A stretch of 6,238 bases of DNA from Treponema sp. GTDB taxonomy: Bacteria; Spirochaetota; Spirochaetia; Treponematales; Breznakiellaceae. The stretch covers positions 1 to 6,238 of the forward strand of contig JAITJV010000312.1 in NCBI GenBank assembly GCA_031278755.1, given 5' to 3'. The number at the start of each line of letters is the position of its first letter. Position 1 is the first letter of the stretch. The position numbers were made by a program, and so were the translations under genes. The notes beneath the pieces were generated by a model. That model searched no databases. It was given only the letters and a program-made list of their open reading frames with translations, and was not told the DNA's origin. Below are positions 1 through 4,705 of the stretch, piece by piece.

Positions 1-31
1 CCGCGCCGCGCGCCGCTTTATCGGAGAAATC

Positions 32-1564
32 ATGGATCAGAATCCTGTTACCGCGTATCTTGCGCACACGGCGCCGGAAAAAATAAACACCGGCTTCCTT
101 GCATACCTGTGCAATCTCTGGGAAACCAGTAAAGCCGCGCCTGAAATAACGGCGTCAATCGTAAAAGAACTGGAGAACCAGCGCAGGCGGGTAAAACTCA
201 TAGCCAGCGAAAACTACTGTTCCCTTGCGGTGCAGCTTGCAATGGGGAACCTTCTTACCGATAAATACGCGGAAGGCATGCCCGCTCACCGTTTTTATGC
301 GGGAAACGAAAACGTCGATGCGGTCGAGTCCCTTGCGGCGGAAGAAGCCCGAAACCTCTTCGGCGCGGAGTACGCCAATGTGCAGCCCCACTGCGGGGCC
401 GATGCAAACATGCTCGCCTACTGGGCGATCATTTCGACGCGCATTGAGGCGCCGGCCCTTGAAAAATACGGCGAAACAAACCTCTATAAACTTACCGACG
501 TACAGTGGAAAGATCTGCGGAACGCCATGGGAAACCAGCGGCTCCTCGGGCTTGACTACTATTCGGGAGGCCACCTTACCCACGGCTACCGGCACAACAT
601 GTCCGGCCGAATGTTCGATATTTCCGGGTATACGGTTTCAAAAGAGACGGGCTTTCTTGATTACGATGAAATTGAAAGGCAGGCCCTTGAGGTAAAGCCC
701 TTCATACTTCTTGCAGGCTACTCCGCCTATCCGCGGAAGATCAACTTTAAACGGATGAGGGAAATTGCCGACAAGGCCGGCGCGGTGTTCATGGTGGACA
801 TGGCTCATTTCGCGGGCCTCGTTGCCGGCAAAGTCTTTACGGGCGAATACGATCCCGTTCCCTGGGCCCATGTGGTTACAAGCACCACCCATAAAACCCT
901 CCGCGGGCCGCGGGCAGGGCTGGTTCTTTCAACAAAAGAATTTGCAGAAGCCCTGGACAAGGGCTGCCCCCTTACCATGGGCGGCCCCCTTCCCCATGTC
1001 ATCGCCGCCAAAGCCGTTGCCTTCCGCGAGGCCGCCCGTCCCGAATTCCGCGGCTATGCGGAATGCATCGTGGAAAACAGCCGGACCCTTGCCGCCGCCT
1101 GCGCCGCAGGGGGCCTCGATGTGCTTACAGGCGGAACCGACAACCACCTGTTCCTTGTAAATGTACGCAGGCTCGGCATCACGGGAAGGCAGGCTGAAAG
1201 CTCCCTTCACGAATGCCATATCACCCTCAACAGAAACAGCCTTCCCTTTGATCCAAACGGCCCATGGTACACATCGGGCCTCCGCATAGGAACCGCCGCA
1301 GCCACTACCCTGGGCATGGGCAAAGCGGAAATGGAAGAACTGGGAAAAGTGATTGCCCTTGTCCTCAAGGGAACAAGCCAGGCGCAGGACCCGAAAGATC
1401 CTGCGAAAAAGAGCAGGGCCAAATATATCATAGATGAAAAAGTAAAGGCGGAAGCGTTAAGCCGCGTAAAAAAACTGCTGGACCGCTTCCCCGTTTATCC
1501 GGAACTGGATCTGGAACTTTTGAAAAAAGCCTTTGTAAAGGAGGCTCCCCCGCGGCCCTGTTGA
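32..1564 (+). CDS. glyA: Serine hydroxymethyltransferase, long spirochaete/chlamydia form
   Basis: This cytosolic PLP enzyme interconverts serine plus tetrahydrofolate and glycine plus 5,10-methylene-tetrahydrofolate, supplying one-carbon units. The 510-residue protein carries the family landmarks in order: KLIASENY (55-62), the substrate-site segment KYAEGMPAHRFYAGN (78-92), SGGHLTHG (178-185), MVDMAHFAGL with the PLP-contacting Asp256 and His259, the Schiff-base Lys288 in STTHKTLRGPRAG, and TSGLRIGTAA with the carboxylate-binding Arg418. It is about 90 residues longer than the E. coli enzyme. The excess lies in an N-terminal extension (about 1-45), an insert between ADANMLAYWA and LDYYSGGH (about 133-172), and a longer C-terminus. 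Long forms like this are known in Chlamydia and Treponema. The ATG is preceded by GGAG at 23-26, five bases upstream. The gene appears monocistronic here and ends at a terminator; what lies upstream is outside the window. Confidence 0.96.
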   Translation: MDQNPVTAYLAHTAPEKINTGFLAYLCNLWETSKAAPEITASIVKELENQRRRVKLIASENYCSLAVQLAMGNLLTDKYAEGMPAHRFYAGNENVDAVESLAAEEARNLFGAEYANVQPHCGADANMLAYWAIISTRIEAPALEKYGETNLYKLTDVQWKDLRNAMGNQRLLGLDYYSGGHLTHGYRHNMSGRMFDISGYTVSKETGFLDYDEIERQALEVKPFILLAGYSAYPRKINFKRMREIADKAGAVFMVDMAHFAGLVAGKVFTGEYDPVPWAHVVTSTTHKTLRGPRAGLVLSTKEFAEALDKGCPLTMGGPLPHVIAAKAVAFREAARPEFRGYAECIVENSRTLAAACAAGGLDVLTGGTDNHLFLVNVRRLGITGRQAESSLHECHITLNRNSLPFDPNGPWYTSGLRIGTAAATTLGMGKAEMEELGKVIALVLKGTSQAQDPKDPAKKSRAKYIIDEKVKAEALSRVKKLLDRFPVYPELDLELLKKAFVKEAPPRPC

Positions 1565-1565
1565 A

Positions 1566-1598
1566 ACAGGCTCAATATATACGGCCTGTCAATTTTTT
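1566..1598 (+). terminator. Rho-independent terminator of glyA, overlapping the end of the convergent gene
   Basis: ACAGGC (1566-1571) pairs with GCCTGT (1584-1589) across a 12-base loop and is followed by AATTTTTTG (1591-1599), giving a modest terminator two bases after the glyA stop. Its right arm contains the first base of the convergent gene's stop codon (TGA on the minus strand, 1591-1589). Read leftward the same hairpin is followed only by TTTC, so it would be a weak terminator for the minus-strand gene. CCTGT at 1557-1561 could also pair with ACAGG at 1566-1570, competing with the terminator stem. Confidence 0.6.
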
Positions 1599-2734
1599 GT
1601 TTTCACCTTTTCAGAATATGATCCTTCTTCAGCCTGGGCGGCTTGCCGCTCGGCTTTTTTTCTCATCACTTCACGGCGGGAGCCGAAAAGTACGGCAAAG
1701 GGTTCCAGTACGGTAATATTTTCGCAGAGGATCTTCGTAATCATCGTCATGGGCACTGCGAGAATAAGCCCCGCGAAACCCCAGAGCCAGCCCCAGATGA
1801 TGAGGGAAAGCAGGATCGTAACGGGGGAAAGCCCAAGGTTATCCCCCATGATCTTTGGCTCAAGGATATTGCCTATGATCATATTTGTTCCCAGCATGAC
1901 GGCAACCACCCAGATCACAGGCCCCGGCTCCGGCCAAAACTGCAGCAGGGCAAAAATTCCCGCGCCAAATCCAACAACTATGCTTCCTATTGCGGGGATA
2001 AAATTCAAAACAAACTGAACAACACCCCAGAGGACCGAAAACTCAAGCCCTACAAGGCCGAGGCCGACGGAGACTACAATACCCGTACCAAGGGAAATAA
2101 AAAATTTGACCGAAAGATACCGGGTAACCTGATGCATTACATCGCCGGTTATTTTTCTTATTTGCTCTGAAATTTTATTTTCAAACGCAAGTTCGATTCT
2201 ATCCCTGAAATAGGCGCCTTCAAAAAGCAGGAAGATCACAAACAGGACCATCATAAAGGCATCCTTTAAAAATCCGATAAATGAATTGGAAAAATAAAGC
2301 GTTAAATATCTGATTCTGTTCCGTATTCCCAACTGGGCCCAGAGGTTTTCAATAACGGAAAGTTGATCGTCATACGAAAGATCAAAAAAATTCGCAGCCG
2401 AAATGTATATTTCTGTTAAGCGTTCCTCGTATTTGGGATACAGCGAAAGGATAAGCCGCCCCGATGAAAAAAGAACCATCGCGAAGAAATAAAGCCCGGC
2501 CATAATCAGAAAAACCGAAAACAGTATCGCGAAAATCCGGGAAATATGGCGCCGTCCAAGAAAGGCAACCATCGGGTTAAGAACAAAAGCCAGAAGAACT
2601 GCTATGGTAAAAGGCAATATCAGGGCGGATGTGAGCTTCAACACTGCGCCGGCCAGGACGAACGCGATAAAGGCAAGAAGAAAAAAATTCACCCGTCCGG
2701 AATTAAAACGCCTGAACAAATTTTTTCTGTCCAT
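1589..2734 (-). CDS. AI-2E family transporter (PF01594-type polytopic membrane protein)
   Basis: This is a 381-residue inner-membrane protein with about eight hydrophobic segments (roughly 16-32, 34-55, 66-90, 153-172, 206-230, 233-262, 272-288 and 303-333). The soluble stretch after the third segment (about 91-150) is usual for the family. Two family signatures are visible: VVQFVLNFIPAIGSIVVG (238-255, an E/N-F-I-P-x-x-G motif) and GNILEPKIMGDNLGLSP (288-304), followed by a hydrophobic segment ending AGLILAVPMTMI. The tail (353-381) is charged and probably cytoplasmic. The family includes E. coli TqsA, linked to autoinducer-2 export, and sodium/proton antiporters, so the substrate cannot be inferred from sequence alone. 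It is convergent with glyA and has its own promoter. There is no Shine-Dalgarno before the ATG. GTG at codon 15, just before the first membrane segment, is the only nearby alternative start and its own ribosome site is poor. Confidence 0.9.
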   Translation of the reverse strand: MDRKNLFRRFNSGRVNFFLLAFIAFVLAGAVLKLTSALILPFTIAVLLAFVLNPMVAFLGRRHISRIFAILFSVFLIMAGLYFFAMVLFSSGRLILSLYPKYEERLTEIYISAANFFDLSYDDQLSVIENLWAQLGIRNRIRYLTLYFSNSFIGFLKDAFMMVLFVIFLLFEGAYFRDRIELAFENKISEQIRKITGDVMHQVTRYLSVKFFISLGTGIVVSVGLGLVGLEFSVLWGVVQFVLNFIPAIGSIVVGFGAGIFALLQFWPEPGPVIWVVAVMLGTNMIIGNILEPKIMGDNLGLSPVTILLSLIIWGWLWGFAGLILAVPMTMITKILCENITVLEPFAVLFGSRREVMRKKAERQAAQAEEGSYSEKVKTKN

Positions 2735-2739
2735 GCTTT

Positions 2740-2768
2740 ATTATCGCATAAAAACAGGATTTTGTCAG
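2740..2768 (-). promoter_or_regulatory. Sigma70-type promoter of the AI-2E gene, predicted leaderless
   Basis: On the minus strand CTGACA (2768-2763) and GATAAT (2745-2740) each match the -35/-10 consensus at five of six positions and are separated by exactly 17 bases. The -10 ends five bases before the ATG at 2734, so transcription should begin at or within a base or two of the start codon. This fits the absence of a Shine-Dalgarno. Confidence 0.6.
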
Positions 2769-2932
2769 CGCCGGCGGATCTGCGCCTTTTCCGGCTTCCC
2801 TGTAACCACCGCCGTAACTAACCGCCGTTCCGCGAAATTTTCCGGGTTTCGGAAGTCTTGTCATGGAGGATTTCTTCCGGGCCGCGGTAAAATCACCCGG
2901 CGCGGAACCTGAATCAGGCAGCCCCGGAAGGC
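2769..2932. other. Intergenic stretch with no supported gene
   Basis: This is GC-rich sequence between the minus-strand promoter and the next plus-strand promoter. It holds only scattered short complementary pieces such as CTTCCGG (2874-2880) and CCGGAAG (2924-2930), too far apart for a convincing terminator or operator. A 25-codon ORF (2863-2940) with a weak GGAAG upstream has no recognisable product. I see no tRNA, no repeat copy and no clear regulatory site. Confidence 0.5.
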
Positions 2933-2961
2933 TTGCATAATTTTTTAATGAATGCTATAAT
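2933..2961 (+). promoter_or_regulatory. Isolated sigma70-type promoter ahead of the repeat region
   Basis: A perfect TATAAT (2956-2961) lies 17 bases after TTGCAT (2933-2938, three of six consensus matches) in locally AT-rich DNA. The predicted start is around 2968, which is the A of an ATG. No intact gene follows for almost 700 bases. The transcript would run through the 7-bp repeat, the 21-bp array and the broken gene, and possibly into the transporter operon. Confidence 0.55.
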
Positions 2962-2998
2962 ATCGCTATGTTTTTAATACCGGTGGGTAAAAACAGAA

Positions 2999-3036
2999 CA
3001 CGGCTCACGGCTCACGGCTCACGGCTCACGGCTCAC
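2999..3036 (+). repeat. 7-bp tandem repeat (CGGCTCA)n
   Basis: Five exact copies of CGGCTCA occupy 3001-3035, with partial units CA before (2999-3000) and C after. They begin about 30 bases downstream of the predicted start of the 2933-2961 promoter. A 26-codon ORF (2968-3048) without a Shine-Dalgarno reads through them as alternating RLTAHGS-like residues. Because seven is not a multiple of three, copy-number slippage would shift that frame. Confidence 0.9.
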
Positions 3037-3037
3037 A

Positions 3038-3373
3038 TTATACTTTAGATAAAAGACGGCGTGTCAAGTACCCAATAGCCCCATTCCCGCCCTTCTCTAA
3101 AATTTTCTCATTTGGAAACAAAAACACCCCATTATCAGGCAAGTCCGCAATGGACGGGGGCAATTCCACCGCAGAATTAGGCAAATCCAGCATGAAATTA
3201 GGCAACTCTGATACAAACGGGGGCAATTCCGCTCTAGAATTAGGCAATTTCATCACGGCTGGGGGCAATTCCACTACAGAATTAGGCAAATCCGTTGTAA
3301 ACGGAGGCAATTTCACACTGGAATTAGGCAATTTTACCGCGAACGGGGGCAAATCTGCCCCATCTAAAAACAA
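3038..3373 (-). CDS. Possible heptad-repeat (xxLPxxx) protein, doubtful
   Basis: This 111-codon minus-strand frame reads the 21-bp array as eleven heptads of the form xxLP(P/N)xx, for example VKLPNSS, VELPPAV and AELPPFV. They are followed by a non-repetitive tail of about 31 residues ending RRLLSKV. No domain or signal peptide is recognised. In this frame the Leu codon is TTG in all eleven units and the following Pro varies between CCC and CCT, a synonymous change that mildly favours coding on this strand. Against it, the only start is TTG (3373-3371) and the bases upstream are the complement of a Shine-Dalgarno, not one. It could be a remnant of a coding repeat, or the frame may be open only because the repeat has a period of 21. 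Confidence 0.25.
   Translation of the reverse strand: MFLDGADLPPFAVKLPNSSVKLPPFTTDLPNSVVELPPAVMKLPNSRAELPPFVSELPNFMLDLPNSAVELPPSIADLPDNGVFLFPNEKILEKGGNGAIGYLTRRLLSKV
3138..3359. repeat. Eleven-unit 21-bp degenerate tandem array in perfect register
   Basis: GGC recurs at 3138, 3159, 3180, 3201, 3222, 3243, 3264, 3285, 3306, 3327 and 3348, always exactly 21 bases apart with no indel. The conserved part is about 12 bases, (TTA or GGG/GGA)GGCAAnTyC, followed by about nine variable bases. TTA-type and GGG/GGA-type units alternate strictly over the last seven units, giving a 42-bp higher-order period. The array is open on both strands: plus reads (G/L)G(N/K)(S/F)xxx and minus reads xxLPxxx. Twenty-one bases equal seven codons and also about two helical turns, so either protein heptads or same-face DNA binding would preserve the spacing. 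Confidence 0.92.
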
Positions 3374-3386
3374 GGAGGAATCATAA
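3150..3386 (+). CDS. Possible heptad-repeat (GGNS/LGNS) ORF coupled to the broken gene, doubtful
   Basis: This 78-codon plus-strand frame reads the same array as heptads such as GGNSTAE, LGKSSMK, GGNSALE and LGNFITA, ending KNKEES. Its stop codon TAA (3384-3386) overlaps the ATG of the next gene by one base (TAATG), an arrangement typical of translational coupling. No Shine-Dalgarno precedes the ATG at 3150, and the frame stays open upstream beyond it, so the start is unknown. The composition (Gly, Asn, Ser) is low-complexity and no domain is recognised. It is mutually exclusive with the minus-strand reading as a genuine gene; neither is well supported. Confidence 0.2.
   Translation: MDGGNSTAELGKSSMKLGNSDTNGGNSALELGNFITAGGNSTTELGKSVVNGGNFTLELGNFTANGGKSAPSKNKEES
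3372..3379 (+). promoter_or_regulatory. Strong Shine-Dalgarno of the broken MSTTRDWLP-type gene
   Basis: AAGGAGGA lies six bases before the ATG at 3386 and is the strongest ribosome site in the window. It immediately follows the 21-bp array. Its presence in front of a disrupted frame indicates that the frame once was, or its 14-codon stub still is, efficiently initiated. Confidence 0.75.
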
Positions 3387-3547
3387 TGTCAACAACAAGA
3401 GACTGGCTTCCCACTGGGCGGGAAGCGTAATTGGCAATGGCCCGGGACTGGCAAAGCGTTGCCGGAACCAAAACCGCCGCATGGGGCATCCCCGCCACCG
3501 TCTTAACCGAACTCGGCACCCTCATAACGGCGGCGAATATACCATAA
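3386..3547 (+). pseudogene. Truncated remnant of an MSTTRDWLP-type hypothetical gene
   Basis: From the ATG the frame reads MSTTRDWLPTGREA, meets TAA at 3428-3430, then continues in the same frame as LAMARDWQSV and AAWGIPATVLTEL and ends ITAANIP at TAA 3545-3547. The sequence on both sides of the internal stop looks like one protein. From memory, multicopy proteins in treponemes begin with DWLP, REAQLAMA and WGIP at corresponding places. If so, the stop could be a single C-to-T change of a Gln codon, and the copy has also lost the rest of the family's much longer body. The 53 codons (52 sense, one stop) have no membrane or signal features, and the function of the family is unknown to me. The alternative is a genuine 14-residue leader peptide, but the continued similarity after the stop argues for decay. 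Confidence 0.65.
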
Positions 3548-3550
3548 GTA

Positions 3551-3578
3551 TTTTACGCCGCCGTCGGCGGCGATAAAA
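3551..3578 (+). terminator. GC-rich hairpin after the broken gene, possible terminator
   Basis: CGCCGCC (3556-3562), loop GTC, GGCGGCG (3566-3572) form a perfect 7-bp stem flanked by TTTTA on the left and TAAAA on the right, which could extend it around a one-base bulge. No T-tract follows on the plus strand, but on the minus strand the flank gives a short one (TAAAATA). A second copy of GGCGGCG (3529-3535) inside the remnant can pair with the same CGCCGCC, allowing two alternative folds. Confidence 0.4.
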
Positions 3579-3582
3579 GAAT

Positions 3583-3606
3583 GTATCCGTTGGATACGGT
3601 GATAAT
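3583..3606 (+). promoter_or_regulatory. Palindromic operator candidate next to a -10-like box
   Basis: GTATCC-GTT-GGATAC (3583-3597) is a perfect 6+6 inverted repeat. It is followed within three bases by GATAAT (3601-3606), a five-of-six match to the -10 consensus, about 50 bases before the binding-protein start. No good -35 is seen 16-18 bases upstream, so any promoter would need an activator or be weak. The position suits a repressor or activator site for the transporter operon; no regulator gene is in the window. Confidence 0.35.
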
Positions 3607-3616
3607 CAAAGCGGCG

Positions 3617-3640
3617 TTTTCAATGCGGCTGCATTGGAGA
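3617..3640 (+). promoter_or_regulatory. Leader stem-loop just upstream of the binding-protein ribosome site
   Basis: CAATGC (3621-3626), loop GGCT, GCATTG (3631-3636) form a perfect 6-bp stem, extended to ten pairs by TTTT/GAGA if two G-U wobbles are allowed. It ends six bases before the AGAGGA Shine-Dalgarno (3647-3652) of the gene at 3657, so it could influence ribosome access or mRNA stability. Confidence 0.4.
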
Positions 3641-3656
3641 CGTCAAAGAGGATTTT

Positions 3657-4598
3657 ATGAGAAAGACTGTGGCGATTTGTTTGATGGCTTTACTGGTAAG
3701 CGGTACGGCTTTCGCGGCCGGCGGCAGCCAGGATGGGGCAAAGAAGGGCAGGGTGTTCGGTTATACCTGTATGCAGCTCAGCAACCCGTTCTTCACGATA
3801 CTCGAAAAGTCGATCCGCGAAGCGGTTGAGGCGAACGGAGACCGGCTTATCACGGTGGACCCGGCGATGGATGTGGCAAAGCAGATTAACCAAATTGAAG
3901 ATCTGATTTCCCAGAAGATCGACGCGATTTTCCTGAATCCCGTTGACTGGGAAGGCATCAGGCCCGCGCTTCTTGCCCTGCAGCGGGCCAAAATTCCCGT
4001 AATCAACTTTGACGCGGAAGTGAAGGACATGGACCTGGTTACCGCTTACGCCGGTTCCGATAACTTCAACGCCGGTAAAGTCTGCGGTGAAGACCTGGTT
4101 AAGCGTTTCCCCAATGGCGGTCCCATTGCCATTCTTGATTCCCCCACCATGAACTCGGTACGGGATCGCATTGACGGTTTCAACGAAGCCATCAAGGGAA
4201 AAGGCTTCGACGTGGTATTCCAGAGAGACGCTTTAGGCGATCTTCCCACCGCGCTCCGGCATACCGAAGACCTCCTGCAAGCCCATCCCGAAGTACTTGC
4301 CATTATGGGCGGCAATGACCCCACGGCCCTTGGCGCCCTCGCCGCCTGCAAGACCGCGAACCGTAGCAACATTCTCATTTACGGCGTTGACGGTTCCCCG
4401 GAAGCCAAAGCTGCTATCGCTGAAGGCTCCCAGTTTGCCGGTTCAGGCGCTCAGAGCCCCATAGCCATCGGCCAGGAATCGGTCAAACTCGCATACAAGA
4501 TTCTCAACGGCGAAGCCTATGATAAGCGGGTTCCGGTTAAGACCTTTATGATCAACAAGGACAATGTCGCCCAGTACGGCACAACCGGCTGGCAATAA
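3657..4598 (+). CDS. Periplasmic sugar-type ABC substrate-binding protein (RbsB-like, Peripla_BP_4 type)
   Basis: This 313-residue protein has a signal peptide (MRKT, hydrophobic stretch 5-16, likely cleavage after AFA at 18-20). There is no lipobox Cys, so it should be a soluble periplasmic protein. The mature part has the two-lobed ribose-binding-protein fold signatures: QLSNPFF (40-46), DAIFLNPVD (89-97), PVINFDAE (114-121), VRDRIDGF (168-175), MGGNDPTALGA (217-227) and YGVDGSPEA (242-250). Aligned by eye with E. coli RbsB, the pocket residues Asn43, Phe45, Phe46, Asp119, Arg169, Asn220, Asp245 and Gln266 are kept. The Arg after the conserved Asp is Ala120, and the aromatic equivalent to Phe164 is not evident. 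A sugar or sugar-like ligand is likely, but probably not ribose. AGAGGA lies four bases before the ATG. It is the first gene of the transporter operon. Confidence 0.92.
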   Translation: MRKTVAICLMALLVSGTAFAAGGSQDGAKKGRVFGYTCMQLSNPFFTILEKSIREAVEANGDRLITVDPAMDVAKQINQIEDLISQKIDAIFLNPVDWEGIRPALLALQRAKIPVINFDAEVKDMDLVTAYAGSDNFNAGKVCGEDLVKRFPNGGPIAILDSPTMNSVRDRIDGFNEAIKGKGFDVVFQRDALGDLPTALRHTEDLLQAHPEVLAIMGGNDPTALGALAACKTANRSNILIYGVDGSPEAKAAIAEGSQFAGSGAQSPIAIGQESVKLAYKILNGEAYDKRVPVKTFMINKDNVAQYGTTGWQ

Positions 4599-4635
4599 GC
4601 TTTCGGGAATAATCCCAGAGATTATTCCCGAAAGC
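4599..4635 (+). promoter_or_regulatory. Perfect 16-bp intercistronic stem-loop after the binding-protein gene
   Basis: GCTTTCGGGAATAATC (4599-4614) and its exact complement (4620-4635) flank the five-base loop CCAGA, and the left arm begins directly after the stop codon. No T-run follows, so full Rho-independent termination is unlikely. In binding-protein transport operons such hairpins commonly protect the upstream mRNA from 3' exonucleases, so that the binding protein is made in excess over the membrane parts; that role here is inference. Confidence 0.8.
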
Positions 4636-4645
4636 AGGCATCAAA

Positions 4646-4686
4646 ACCGCACGGACAGTACGAAACATTCTGCCTGTTCGTGCGGT
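4646..4686 (+). promoter_or_regulatory. Second intercistronic stem-loop, ahead of the ATPase ribosome site
   Basis: ACCGCACGGACAG (4646-4658) pairs with CTGTTCGTGCGGT (4674-4686) as 13 pairs including one G-U, around a 15-base loop. The right arm ends nine bases before GGAGG (4696-4700). It lacks a T-tract and sits ten bases after the first hairpin, so together they fill most of the gap between the two genes. Confidence 0.65.
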
Positions 4687-4705
4687 GTATATCCCGGAGG
4701 TTACG

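Noticed and set aside
638..892. Antisense and shifted-frame ORFs across glyA (also 155-595, 225-695, 929-1219 and others)
   Set aside because: They lie entirely inside a strongly supported gene, have no ribosome sites or recognisable domains, and look like high-GC third-position shadows. The same applies to ORFs inside the other three large genes.
1537..1544. AAAGGAGG near the 3' end of glyA as a ribosome site for a following gene
   Set aside because: No start codon with an open frame follows at suitable distance before the terminator; it encodes Val-Lys-Glu-Ala in glyA.
2604..2912. Plus-strand ORF of 102 codons over the start of the AI-2E gene
   Set aside because: Most of it is antisense to the well-supported membrane protein and its promoter, and its product is arginine-rich with no recognisable family.
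2863..2940. 25-codon ORF (MEDFFRAAV...) with GGAAG upstream
   Set aside because: The ribosome site is weak, the peptide is unrecognised and it ends inside the next promoter; too little support to call a gene.
3138..3359. 21-bp array as a CRISPR array
   Set aside because: Units lack the long invariant repeat and the 26-40 bp unrelated spacers of CRISPR, the repeat itself is degenerate, and no cas gene is nearby.
3581..3829. 82-codon plus-strand ORF over the start of the binding protein
   Set aside because: It covers the leader inverted repeats and then an alternative frame of a clear gene with signal peptide and ribosome site; no independent support.
4685..4705. Upstream GTG start for the ABC ATPase at 4685
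   Set aside because: It falls within the right arm of the second hairpin without a Shine-Dalgarno, whereas GTG at 4706 has GGAGG at ideal spacing and gives the usual N-terminus.
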